In this document: piece by piece, positions 27,560-34,792 of the stretch
How positions within the stretch are numbered: the first letter of the stretch is position 1
Layout: every line of letters starts with the position of its first letter
Translations under genes and position numbers: made by a program
The notes under the pieces: model-generated
What the model was told of the DNA's origin: nothing
Database searches by the model: none
The model's input: the letters and a program-made list of their open reading frames with translations, nothing else
Origin: Streptomyces sp. NBS 14/10
Lineage (GTDB): Bacteria; Actinomycetota; Actinomycetes; Streptomycetales; Streptomycetaceae
DNA length: 64,000 nt
Reading direction: 5' to 3'
Assembly: GCF_002224125.1 (NCBI RefSeq)
Contig: NZ_NCSM01000010.1
Span: 62,001-126,000, forward strand

Positions 27560-27560
27560 G

Positions 27561-27602
27561 ACCGCTGACTTGCCAGCGGTGCGCAGCCAGCCTGACGGCT
27601 GC
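27561..27602 (+). terminator. Two tandem stem-loops after the immunity gene
   Basis: ACCGCTG (27561-27567) pairs with CAGCGGT (27574-27580), and GCAGCC (27583-27588) pairs with GGCTGC (27597-27602). They begin two bases after the immunity stop codon and are the likely end of the toxin operon. The following 250 bases to 27855 contain no gene that I can support. Confidence 0.65.
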
Positions 27603-27855
27603 GGGTTGGGTAGCCCCGCAGGGTCGTCGCACCCCACGGACCTGGTGTGTGGTGCAGGTGGCGCACGGGGGGACCTGGGGGTTCGCGTCGGGGTGGACTT
27701 AACCATGGAGGCGGCGGCGCGAGTGGCCGCGCAGACAGACGTGGCGGGAAGCAGCATGGTGTCCGAGCCGGGATGGGAGCCGGCCAGAGCGCCTCCAGGC
27801 CGCCACCTGTCCGCCCGGCCTCTACGGCCGGACGAGACAGGGGCCTCTGCCGACG

Positions 27856-28113
27856 TCACTCCCACCGCGGTTCGTCGCAGACAGCGGGATGTTCCTTCGC
27901 CTCCTGCGGAGACTTGACGTTTCCGGCGTCGGTCATCCACTCCCGCCCACCTTCGGCCGGACGCAGGAACGCTACGCGGGGCCCCGGCATCCTGTGGTCG
28001 AAGATGAGATCGTCAACGTGACAGACGTCCTGGAGGACGCCGACGCGCCCCGTGGCAGCGTCGTACGCTTCCTGGCCCACCCTTGGGCCCTTGTACGGCG
28101 TCGGCCGGCTCAT
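27856..28113 (-). CDS. Small conserved Streptomyces protein (DAATGRVGVLQD type)
   Basis: An 85-residue hypothetical protein beginning MSRPTPYKGPRVGQ. The central AYDAATGRVGVLQD and the later FLRPAEGGREWMTD match a small beta-rich family seen next to XRE/DUF397 regulators in many Streptomyces genomes; no function is known to me. It is the last gene of a four-gene minus-strand operon, and its ATG overlaps the stop of the preceding gene (ATGA). Cytoplasmic, no signal peptide. Confidence 0.7.
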   Translation of the reverse strand: MSRPTPYKGPRVGQEAYDAATGRVGVLQDVCHVDDLIFDHRMPGPRVAFLRPAEGGREWMTDAGNVKSPQEAKEHPAVCDEPRWE

Positions 28114-28292
28114 ACGGGCAGCCCCCAACGGGCGGTACGGCCCGGCGTTTCGTGGGACGGGTGACGGCGGCGCAAGATCTCGTATGCCGTCGCCTGGCCG
28201 TAATCCCCGTCCTGCTTGGCCTTCTCGCGCAACGCGGTGTACCCCATGCACTTCCCGCAGACCCGAGTCCCAGCGGTCATGTCCCGCGCCAT
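28110..28292 (-). CDS. Small CxxC protein of unknown function
   Basis: About 60 residues from the ATG at 28292 (MARDMTAGTRVCGKCMGY). A single CGKC pair near the N-terminus could bind metal or form a disulfide. The helical DGDYGQATAYEILRRRH stretch is seen in small Streptomyces proteins of similar neighbourhoods. Starts at 28304 (TTG), 28295 (GTG) and 28280 (ATG) are also possible. It lies nine bases after the 44-residue gene and overlaps the following 85-residue gene by four bases. Confidence 0.6.
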   Translation of the reverse strand: MARDMTAGTRVCGKCMGYTALREKAKQDGDYGQATAYEILRRRHPSHETPGRTARWGLPV

Positions 28293-28300
28293 CACCGACC

Positions 28301-28435
28301 TCAACGCCGCCTCCCCCGTTCCAGATGCTTACGGATCGCCTTGGCCAAAGCCTCCGCACGCTGCTCCAACTCCTTGAGAGTCGGGCGCGGCCTGGAACCC
28401 TCCGGCGTCTCCTGCGGAGGTGTCCCCGCGCTCAT
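28301..28435 (-). CDS. 44-residue hypothetical protein in the same operon
   Basis: A very short gene reading MSAGTPPQETPEG and then a charged helix LKELEQRAEALAKAIRKHL ending RGRRR. The proline-rich start followed by an amphipathic, basic helix could be a small DNA- or protein-binding peptide; there is no recognised family. The ATG at 28435 overlaps the stop of the preceding 132-residue gene in an ATGA junction, which is the main support for its reality. Confidence 0.55.
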   Translation of the reverse strand: MSAGTPPQETPEGSRPRPTLKELEQRAEALAKAIRKHLERGRRR

Positions 28436-28830
28436 CGCGCCATCCCCAACGCCCGCTCACGCTCGCACTCGACGACGTACAACCCCACAGGGTCGACGTC
28501 CCAGACAATCGGGAACCGCTCAGCAGCCGGGATGCGCGGGAGGGGGAGCGTGGGCGGGTCCTCGTACAGGACAGATGAGGGCGCGGAGGGCTCGACGGCG
28601 ACGGGCATCGGAGGCGGCGGTGCGGGAGTGTGGACCGGGCGAGCTGCCATGTGTACGGCGCTATGCCGACCCTGGTCGGTCGCGAGGACGTGCCGCGCAC
28701 GCCGCAGCAGTCCTCCGGTCGCGCTCACCATGCGGCGCTTCACCGACCTCCACCCCGCTCGCAGCAATTCGAGCGGCCGATGTGCGTCCTGTGACGCGGA
28801 GTCGATGATCTGTTCGGGGGGAACCATCAT
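28432..28830 (-). CDS. Hypothetical protein, first gene of four-gene minus-strand operon
   Basis: 132 residues from the ATG at 28830, with AAGG upstream. The N-terminal half is basic and helical (LELLRAGWRSVKRRMV), the middle is proline-rich, and the C-terminus ends with FPIVWDVDPVGLYVVECERERALGMAR, a pattern that I associate with small Streptomyces proteins divergent from XRE/DUF397 genes. No function is known. About 135 bp separates it from the divergent XRE regulator, which is the likely controller. Confidence 0.6.
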   Translation of the reverse strand: MMVPPEQIIDSASQDAHRPLELLRAGWRSVKRRMVSATGGLLRRARHVLATDQGRHSAVHMAARPVHTPAPPPPMPVAVEPSAPSSVLYEDPPTLPLPRIPAAERFPIVWDVDPVGLYVVECERERALGMAR

Positions 28831-28965
28831 CAGGGGGCCTTCTTTCCTCTGGCACTCCTGCTCGTGACCAGTAGTCACCTTGCGTGGTCACAGCCTGTCG
28901 CCCCGCGCGTACGATCTGAAGTCATTGATGTCCCAACCGGCCCATCGGGAAAATGAGGTTGCTCG

Positions 28966-29808
28966 ATGCCAGCTCGGCCACGCGCACTGACACCAGATCG
29001 CTCCGCCCGCCACCTGTTCGGTTCGGAGATGCGCCGATTGCGCGAAGCGGCAGGGATGTCCCTTGAGGCCCTGGCCGAGGTCACCAGGTTCAGCAAGAGT
29101 TCGCTGGCGCGCTTCGAGACGGCAGAATCCATGATTCCGCCGGAGCTGCCAGCCATGCTCGACGTGGCGTTCGGTACGGATGGCATCTTCGGAAAGCTGT
29201 ACGCCCTCGCTCGCAAAGAGATCCACCCGGACAAGTTCCGACGACGCATGGAGCTGGAGGCCCGAGCTATCCGGATCAGGGAGTACTCACCTCAGATCGT
29301 TCCCGGCCTGCTACAGACTCCGGCGTACGCCGAAGCACAGTTCCGTGTACACCTGCCGGACGCCTCCGACGATGAGGTTGGGCAACTGCTCACGGCCCGG
29401 CTCAGCCGTCAGGACCTACTCGCGAAGGAACCCCAGCCTCACTACGCGGCGATCTTGGATGAAGGCGTTCTACGGCGTCGGTACGGCAACTGGGCCGTGA
29501 TGAGGGAACAGCTCAGCCGGTTAACCGCGTTGGCGCTGACTCCTGCGTCTTTCGTGCAGGTGCTTCCCTTCGAGCACGGAGGCCATGCCCTTGCAGGCGG
29601 AGCGTTGTCCCTGCTGACGCTCGACGACGACTCTCCCGTAGCCTATGAAGAGGCCACGACAACTGGGACACTCGTCGAAGAAAAGGAAGAGGTCCGGGCC
29701 CGCATCCGGGCCTACGATCTGCTGAGCGCTTCGGCGCTGTCCCCCGAGCAGTCGGCGGGGTTCATCCGGTCCGTTTTGGAGGCACTTCCTGATGAGCGCA
29801 ACCCCTGA
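28966..29808 (+). CDS. XRE-family regulator with DUF5753 (WhiJ-like)
   Basis: A 280-residue protein with an N-terminal helix-turn-helix at about residues 15-75 (LREAAGMSLEALAEVTRFSKSSLARFE) and a DUF5753 domain from about residue 95 to 275 (IREYSPQIVPGLLQTPAYAEA is its usual beginning). This is the architecture of WhiJ-type developmental regulators of Streptomyces, which pair with a small DUF397 protein; the DUF397 gene follows with a 17-base overlap. Codon 186 is TTA, so its translation may depend on the bldA tRNA. Divergent small genes upstream are probable targets. Confidence 0.92.
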   Translation: MPARPRALTPDRSARHLFGSEMRRLREAAGMSLEALAEVTRFSKSSLARFETAESMIPPELPAMLDVAFGTDGIFGKLYALARKEIHPDKFRRRMELEARAIRIREYSPQIVPGLLQTPAYAEAQFRVHLPDASDDEVGQLLTARLSRQDLLAKEPQPHYAAILDEGVLRRRYGNWAVMREQLSRLTALALTPASFVQVLPFEHGGHALAGGALSLLTLDDDSPVAYEEATTTGTLVEEKEEVRARIRAYDLLSASALSPEQSAGFIRSVLEALPDERNP

Positions 29809-30004
29809 CCTCACCGGTGCTCGGTGGGCCAAGTCCTCGTTCTCCGGCAACGGAGGGGCTCAGTGCGTCGAGTGGGCGCCGAACATCGCCACCTCCGGAC
29901 TGGTCCCCGTCCGGGACTCCAAGACCCCCGACGGCCCGGCGCTCATATTCGAGGCCGCCGCCTGGGCGTCATTCGTCGCCTTCGCCAAGACGCGCGTCAT
30001 CTGA
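29792..30004 (+). CDS. DUF397 domain protein (BldB-like small partner)
   Basis: A 70-residue protein with the complete DUF397 pattern: WAKSSFSGNGGAQCVEW, then VPVRDSKTPDGPALIFEAAAWASFVAF. DUF397 proteins, including BldB-type developmental proteins, act with the neighbouring XRE/DUF5753 regulator, probably by binding and releasing it from DNA. The gene overlaps the XRE gene by 17 bases, so the two are made together. Confidence 0.92.
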   Translation: MSATPDLTGARWAKSSFSGNGGAQCVEWAPNIATSGLVPVRDSKTPDGPALIFEAAAWASFVAFAKTRVI

Positions 30005-30036
30005 CACCCGCCCGCAGAGGCAAGCCCCAAGGGCAC

Positions 30037-30627
30037 TCAGCCGGCCATACCGGGCGCGCCCCATACCGGGAACCAGCGGCTCAGGTCCTCCTCGACCCGT
30101 AGGTCGTCGCCGAGCAGCCCGCGCACCTGGAGCTCGAGCGCGTTGTCGCGCTTCTCGCCGCGGGCGGGCAGCGGGGCGAAGGGGTAGAACGTGCCGCGCT
30201 TGTACAGATACACCAGCGCGAGCGGCCGAGCCTCCGCGTCCCGGAAGCCGACCAGGGAGCACAGCAGCTGCGGGCCGAAGCCGGCGTCCTGGAGCAGGGT
30301 GTTGACCGCGTGCAGATCGCTCACCAGGGCCGCCAGATCGTCCCGTGGCTGCCGGGCCAGCAGCCAGGTGTAGCCGTACTCGTCGCGGCTGAACTCGACG
30401 GGCACCCCGCCGCGTTCGGTGTCCGCGTCCAGCAGGGCCCGTACCTCCTCCTGGAGCCGGTCGAAGGCGCCGCCCTCGACGCTCGCGAAGCACACCGAGC
30501 CAAGACCCGTGGGGGTGAACCCCGCCCCCGCCTCCAGCGTCACCGCGGCCGATGGCAGCGCGAAGAGCTGGTCGAGATCGGGTCGTACGGGCTTGCTGCG
30601 GCCGAGGACGGCGTCCCAGAACCCCAT
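30037..30627 (-). CDS. pspAB: PspA-associated protein PspAB
   Basis: A 196-residue soluble protein beginning MGFWDAVLGRSKPVRPDLDQLF, which matches the actinobacterial PspAB family named for its association with the PspA envelope-stress system. Conserved stretches include EYGYTWLLAR, LVSDLHAVNTLL and the FYPFAP segment. Its molecular role is not known. It lies six bases after htpX on the same strand with GAGGAA before the ATG, so both respond together, probably to membrane or proteotoxic stress. No PspA gene is in the window. Confidence 0.85.
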   Translation of the reverse strand: MGFWDAVLGRSKPVRPDLDQLFALPSAAVTLEAGAGFTPTGLGSVCFASVEGGAFDRLQEEVRALLDADTERGGVPVEFSRDEYGYTWLLARQPRDDLAALVSDLHAVNTLLQDAGFGPQLLCSLVGFRDAEARPLALVYLYKRGTFYPFAPLPARGEKRDNALELQVRGLLGDDLRVEEDLSRWFPVWGAPGMAG

Positions 30628-30633
30628 GGTTCC

Positions 30634-31545
30634 TCAGCTCCTCTCCGCCCGGCCGAGCTGCGCGGAGATGCGGGACAGCTGGTCCAGCCGCTGCTCCAGC
30701 GTGGGGTGCGAGGACAGCAGCCGGCTCAGGCTCTGCCCGCTGAGCGCCGGGGCGAAGTAGAAGGCGTTGAACGGCTCCGCCCGGCGCAGGTCGCGGGTGG
30801 GTATTCGGGCTATCTGCCCGGTCACCTTGGTCAGCGCGGCAGCCAGCGCCGAGGGGCGGCCGGTCAGCAGGGCGCCGGCGCGGTCGGCGCTCAGCTCCCG
30901 GTAGCGGGAGAGCAGCCGGGTGAGCAGGAAGCTGATCGCGTAGACCACGGCGCTCACCAGCGGGATGATCAGCACCGCGATGGCGGTATTGGAGTCCCGG
31001 CTGTTACGGCTGCTCAGGCCGCCCCACAGGGCGACGCGGGTCATGATGCCCGCCAGGACGCCCAGGAACGAGGCTATGGTCATGACCGCCACATCCCGGT
31101 GAGCGACATGTGACAGCTCGTGCGCGAGCACGCCCTCCAGTTCCTCCGGATCCAGTCGGCGCAGCAGCCCTGTCGTCGCGCAGACCATCGAGTTGCGCTG
31201 GTTGCGGCCGGTCGCGAAGGCGTTGGGCACATCGGAGTCGGCGATGGCCACCTTCGGCTTGGGCATATCGGCGAGCGCGCACAGCCGGTCGACCGCGCCG
31301 TGCAGCTCGGGCGCCTGCTCGGGGGTGACCTCCCGGGCGCCCATGGAGAACGCCGCGATCCGGTCGCTGAACCAGAACTGCGCCACGAACAGCCCGCCCG
31401 CGATCAGCAGGATCAGCGGCCAGGCCCCGCGCAGCAGGGCCAGCAGCACGCCGACGAAGACCACGTAGAGCAGACCGATGAAGAACATCGTGGTCACCAT
31501 GCGGGCGGTCAGCCCCCGGTCGGGGGCGTATCGGGTGCGTGGCAT
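30634..31545 (-). CDS. htpX: HtpX-family membrane zinc metalloprotease
   Basis: A 303-residue M48B protease with two N-terminal transmembrane helices (MVTTMFFIGLLYVVFV and the following segment) and the zinc-binding motif HELSH, where the two histidines and a downstream glutamate form the catalytic site. NAFATGRNQRNS before it is typical of HtpX. Two more hydrophobic segments follow. It degrades damaged membrane proteins in envelope-stress responses. The ATG at 31545 has GGGAGG upstream. It forms an operon with pspAB. The 187 bp upstream to the convergent-facing oxidoreductase gene contain no gene. Confidence 0.93.
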   Translation of the reverse strand: MPRTRYAPDRGLTARMVTTMFFIGLLYVVFVGVLLALLRGAWPLILLIAGGLFVAQFWFSDRIAAFSMGAREVTPEQAPELHGAVDRLCALADMPKPKVAIADSDVPNAFATGRNQRNSMVCATTGLLRRLDPEELEGVLAHELSHVAHRDVAVMTIASFLGVLAGIMTRVALWGGLSSRNSRDSNTAIAVLIIPLVSAVVYAISFLLTRLLSRYRELSADRAGALLTGRPSALAAALTKVTGQIARIPTRDLRRAEPFNAFYFAPALSGQSLSRLLSSHPTLEQRLDQLSRISAQLGRAERS

Positions 31546-31732
31546 GGGTGCCTCCCAGCAACAGTGGTGGCCGGAATCTCTACACCCGATTCTGCTCCCT
31601 ATAGCCGTCTTGTCGGAGTAAACCCGCCTCGCCCCGGCAAAACCGGTCACATAGGAGTGAAGGCTTTTGAACCATTTGCACTATTTGGAGTTGCGGGATC
31701 AGGATTGCGGCGCGCCCGGCAGCCGCCCCCGG

Positions 31733-32641
31733 CTACCCGTCGAGCTGCGCCAGACCGTCCGTGGCGATCTTCTCGAAGACCGCGAGATCCGCCGCGAAGA
31801 CCGAATCGGGGATCGGCCAGTGCAGCACGATCTCGTCGATGCCCAGCCGTGCGTGCTCCCCGGCGAAGTCGACGAACGCGTCGACGGAGGAGAGCGGCCG
31901 CTTCGGATCGGGGGTGAAGCCGGTGAGCAGGACCTTGTCCAGCCCCGCCACGTCCCGCCCGGCCTCGGCGCACGCCTCGCCCAGCCGGTCGATCTGGCGC
32001 CCGATGGCGGCCACCGACTCGGCCGGCGTCCCCGTCTCGTAGATCTTCGGGTCGCCCGTGGTCACCCACGCCTGCCCGTGCCGCGCCGCGAGCCGCAGCC
32101 CGCGCGGGCCGGTGGCGGCGACGGCGAAGGGCAGCCGGGGCCGCTGGACGCAGCCGGGGATGTTGCGCACCTCACGCGCGCTGTAATGCCGGCCCTCATG
32201 GGTCACCGCGTCCTCGGTCAGCAGCCGGTCGAGCAGCGATACGAACTCACCGAAACGGTCGGCCCGCTCACGCGGCGTCCACGCCTCCTCGTCGCCGGTC
32301 AGCAGCGCCGTCGCGTCGAAACCGGAGCCGCCCGCCCCGATACCCAGGGTGATCCGGCCGCCGGAGATGTCGTCCAGGGAGATCAGCTCCTTGGCCAGCG
32401 TGACGGGGTGGCGGAAGTTCGGGGAGGTGACCAGGGTGCCGAGCCGCAGCCGGGACGTCGCCGCGGCCGCCGCCGTGAGGGTCGGGACCGCCCCGAACCA
32501 GGGTCCGTCACGGAAGCTGCGCCACGACAGGTGGTCATAGGTGTACGCGGCGTGGAAACCCAGCTCCTCGGCGCGCTGCCACACCTGGCGGCCGCCCTCG
32601 GACCAGCGGCGTACGGGAAGGATCACGGTGCTCAGTCGCAT
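31733..32641 (-). CDS. LLM-class F420-dependent oxidoreductase
   Basis: A 302-residue luciferase-like TIM-barrel protein starting MRLSTVILPV. Family features are the early LGFHAAYTYDHL, SRLRLGTLVTSP, the GRITLGIGAGGSG cofactor-binding stretch near residue 90, and NIPGCVQRPRLPFAVAATGPRGL. Such enzymes use reduced F420 (abundant in Streptomyces) or FMN to reduce or oxidise small molecules; the substrate is unknown. It is divergent from the HAD gene at 32748, with 106 bp between them. Confidence 0.88.
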   Translation of the reverse strand: MRLSTVILPVRRWSEGGRQVWQRAEELGFHAAYTYDHLSWRSFRDGPWFGAVPTLTAAAAATSRLRLGTLVTSPNFRHPVTLAKELISLDDISGGRITLGIGAGGSGFDATALLTGDEEAWTPRERADRFGEFVSLLDRLLTEDAVTHEGRHYSAREVRNIPGCVQRPRLPFAVAATGPRGLRLAARHGQAWVTTGDPKIYETGTPAESVAAIGRQIDRLGEACAEAGRDVAGLDKVLLTGFTPDPKRPLSSVDAFVDFAGEHARLGIDEIVLHWPIPDSVFAADLAVFEKIATDGLAQLDG

Positions 32642-32747
32642 GCCATCGAGCCTAGGTCCTCTCCGGGCCATCCTCGAACAATCCCCGGACAGGACCTGGG
32701 CCAGCCTGAAGGCACTCGTGCGCGGCATATGCGGGAGGATGGTTGCC

Positions 32748-33632
32748 GTGACTCCAGCAACCGAGCAGTCCGAGACCCCGGCCGCAGGCAGATCCCACTC
32801 CACCAAACCCCGACCCCGGCTGATCGCCACCGACCTCGACGGCACCCTGTTGCGCAATGACAAAACGGTCTCGGACCGCACCGTCGCCGCCCTCGCCGCG
32901 GCGGAGCGGGCGGGTATCGAGGTGTTCTTCGTCACCGGCCGGCCGGCCCGCTGGATGGGCGTGGTCAGCGAACATGTGCACGGCCATGGCCTGGCCATCT
33001 GCGCCAACGGCGCGGCCGTCGTCGATCTGCACGACGGCGGCCGGCTGCTCGACGCGCGCCCGCTGCCCGTGGACCGGGCGCTGGCCATCGTGGAGGCGCT
33101 GCGCGGCGCGGCCCCCGGCACCTCCTTCGCGGTCGAGCGCACCGAGGGCATCGCATACGAACCGGACTACCCGCCCTTCCACCGCGACCCGAGCGCGATC
33201 ATCGCCGCCGCCGAGAAGCTGCTGGACGAAGACGGCGAATGCGGCGGCACGCCGGTCCTCAAACTGCTCGCCCACCACCCCGCCATGGCGCCCGACGCCT
33301 TTTGGGAGCTGGGCCGCGCGGTGGCGGGGGCACACGGCGACTTCACCCGCTCCAGCCCGACCGCCCTGCTGGAGATCAGCGGGCTCGGGGTGAGCAAGGC
33401 CAGCACCCTGGCCCGGTGCTGCGCCCGCCGGGGCATCGCCCCCGAGGAGGTCGTGGCGTTCGGCGATATGCCCAACGACCTGGACATGCTGGCCTGGGCG
33501 GGCACCTCGTACGCGATGGCCAACGCCCACCCGCAGGTGCTGGCGTCGACCACCGGCCACACCGCGAGCAACGAGGAGGACGGCGTCGCTGCCGTCATCG
33601 AGCGGATCCTGGCGGAGATCCAGGAGGGCTGA
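32748..33632 (+). CDS. Cof-type HAD-IIB family hydrolase (second copy)
   Basis: A 294-residue HAD phosphatase with motif [15 protein letters not shown], motif II FFVTGRPA, and motif IV GDMPNDLDMLAWAG. The GTG at 32748 is preferred because GGGAGG ends nine bases before it; the in-frame ATG at 32739 would abut that site. It resembles the phosphatase after serS (11135-11962) in motif layout and cap type, but the proteins diverge elsewhere. Substrate unknown, probably a small phosphorylated metabolite. Confidence 0.9.
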   Translation: MTPATEQSETPAAGRSHSTKPRPRLIATDLDGTLLRNDKTVSDRTVAALAAAERAGIEVFFVTGRPARWMGVVSEHVHGHGLAICANGAAVVDLHDGGRLLDARPLPVDRALAIVEALRGAAPGTSFAVERTEGIAYEPDYPPFHRDPSAIIAAAEKLLDEDGECGGTPVLKLLAHHPAMAPDAFWELGRAVAGAHGDFTRSSPTALLEISGLGVSKASTLARCCARRGIAPEEVVAFGDMPNDLDMLAWAGTSYAMANAHPQVLASTTGHTASNEEDGVAAVIERILAEIQEG

Positions 33633-33656
33633 GGCACTCGGGGGCGGCGGGGGGCA

Positions 33657-33673
33657 GGGGGCGGGCCGCCCCC
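33657..33673. terminator. Stem-loop between convergent HAD and glycine-rich genes
   Basis: GGGGGC (33657-33662) pairs with GCCCCC (33668-33673) around GGGCC. It lies 25 bases after the HAD stop and before the convergent stop at 33731, and may end transcription in both directions. Confidence 0.5.
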
Positions 33674-33730
33674 CGGCCGGGTGGCCGGAGGACGGTTCCG
33701 CAACCTCGGAATCGGTGCGACCGAATCGGT

Positions 33731-34540
33731 TTACCAGAAGAAGACGACGTATCCGGCGCCACCGACGCCGCCCGCCGTGCCGGGCGAATTGGCCGCGCCA
33801 CCCAGGCCGCCGTCGCCGCCTTCGCCCCGGATCCCGGGCGGATCGACGATGCCGTCGACCTCTTCGCCGCCCCCGTCTCCGGTCTGCCCGCTGTCACCGG
33901 TCCGGCTCACACCGCCCGTGGTGCACGAGCCCGTACCGCCGGCGCCACCCGCACCGTCGGCGCCGTTGGTGGCGCCCGCCCCGGCATTGCCGTGGAGGCC
34001 ACCGACGCCGCCAGTGGCGCTGAGGAGAGTGGTGCTGCTGGGAGCGATCACGCTCGTGGTGCCGCCGTTGCCGCCATTGCCGCCGTTGACACCGACGGGC
34101 CCGGCAGTACCGGAGGTGCCGGCGGTGCCCAGGTTCACCGTGTAGCTCTGCAGGGCCTGGACCGGGATGACGCACCAGGTGAAGCCACCGGCGCCGCCGC
34201 CACCGCCGTTGCCGCCGACACCGGTACCGGTCGGGGTGGCGCCGCCACCGCCGCCACCACCGCCGCCACCGGCACCCCAGGCCTGGACGTGCACCGAGGT
34301 CACGCCCGGGGGAGGCGTGAAGTTCCCGCTCGCGGTGAACTCCCGCACCCCGTGCAGGACGGTGGGGTACTGCGGCGGTCTGGGCGGATTGGGGCGACCG
34401 TCCAGGGGGCTCTCGTCCGCGATGGCGGCGGGGGCCGCGGTCAGCAACTGGCTGCTCAGGGCCACCGCGCTCACTGCGGCGGCCAAGACGGCCCGGTAGC
34501 GCGTCCGGGATCGTTTGGAGGTTGCGCTCTGGCTGTTCAC
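33731..34540 (-). CDS. Secreted glycine-rich protein
   Basis: About 269 residues from the GTG at 34540, with GGAAGGAAG upstream. A Sec signal peptide ends near AAPAAIA. The mature protein begins with a Pro-rich stretch and a small beta domain (VHGVREFTASGNFTPPPGVTSVHVQAWGAGG), typical of the glycine-rich beta proteins also seen in phage tail fibres, and continues with long glycine tracts broken by NGGNGGNGG-like units. The chain ends in the aromatic tail YVVFFW. Two cysteines are present. Function unknown; a surface or matrix protein is likely. Confidence 0.75.
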   Translation of the reverse strand: MNSQSATSKRSRTRYRAVLAAAVSAVALSSQLLTAAPAAIADESPLDGRPNPPRPPQYPTVLHGVREFTASGNFTPPPGVTSVHVQAWGAGGGGGGGGGGATPTGTGVGGNGGGGGAGGFTWCVIPVQALQSYTVNLGTAGTSGTAGPVGVNGGNGGNGGTTSVIAPSSTTLLSATGGVGGLHGNAGAGATNGADGAGGAGGTGSCTTGGVSRTGDSGQTGDGGGEEVDGIVDPPGIRGEGGDGGLGGAANSPGTAGGVGGAGYVVFFW

Positions 34541-34792
34541 GTGATGACTTCCTTCCCCGCGTCGGGCCAACGACTGTCGCGGAGTGCGATGGGACGATAA
34601 GAGGGAAAAGCTGACAAGCTGACCAAGCGGCCCGCGAAGCTCATCCCACTGCCCGTTAAGGGAGTCCGCATGCTGACGCAGCGATAGTTGCCCCGCCCAG
34701 GTGAGGAGTTGCCCTGACCGGGCTAACTCCCGGTCGGCCAGGGCCTCATCCGGTCCGTCGAGGCCGCCGCGTAAACCCTCCGCCGGGAAAAG

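Noticed and set aside
27603..27855. Remnant of an insertion sequence or an extra immunity gene after the Im9-like gene
   Set aside because: No frame with recognisable family features or good ribosome-binding site was seen, and no terminal repeats.
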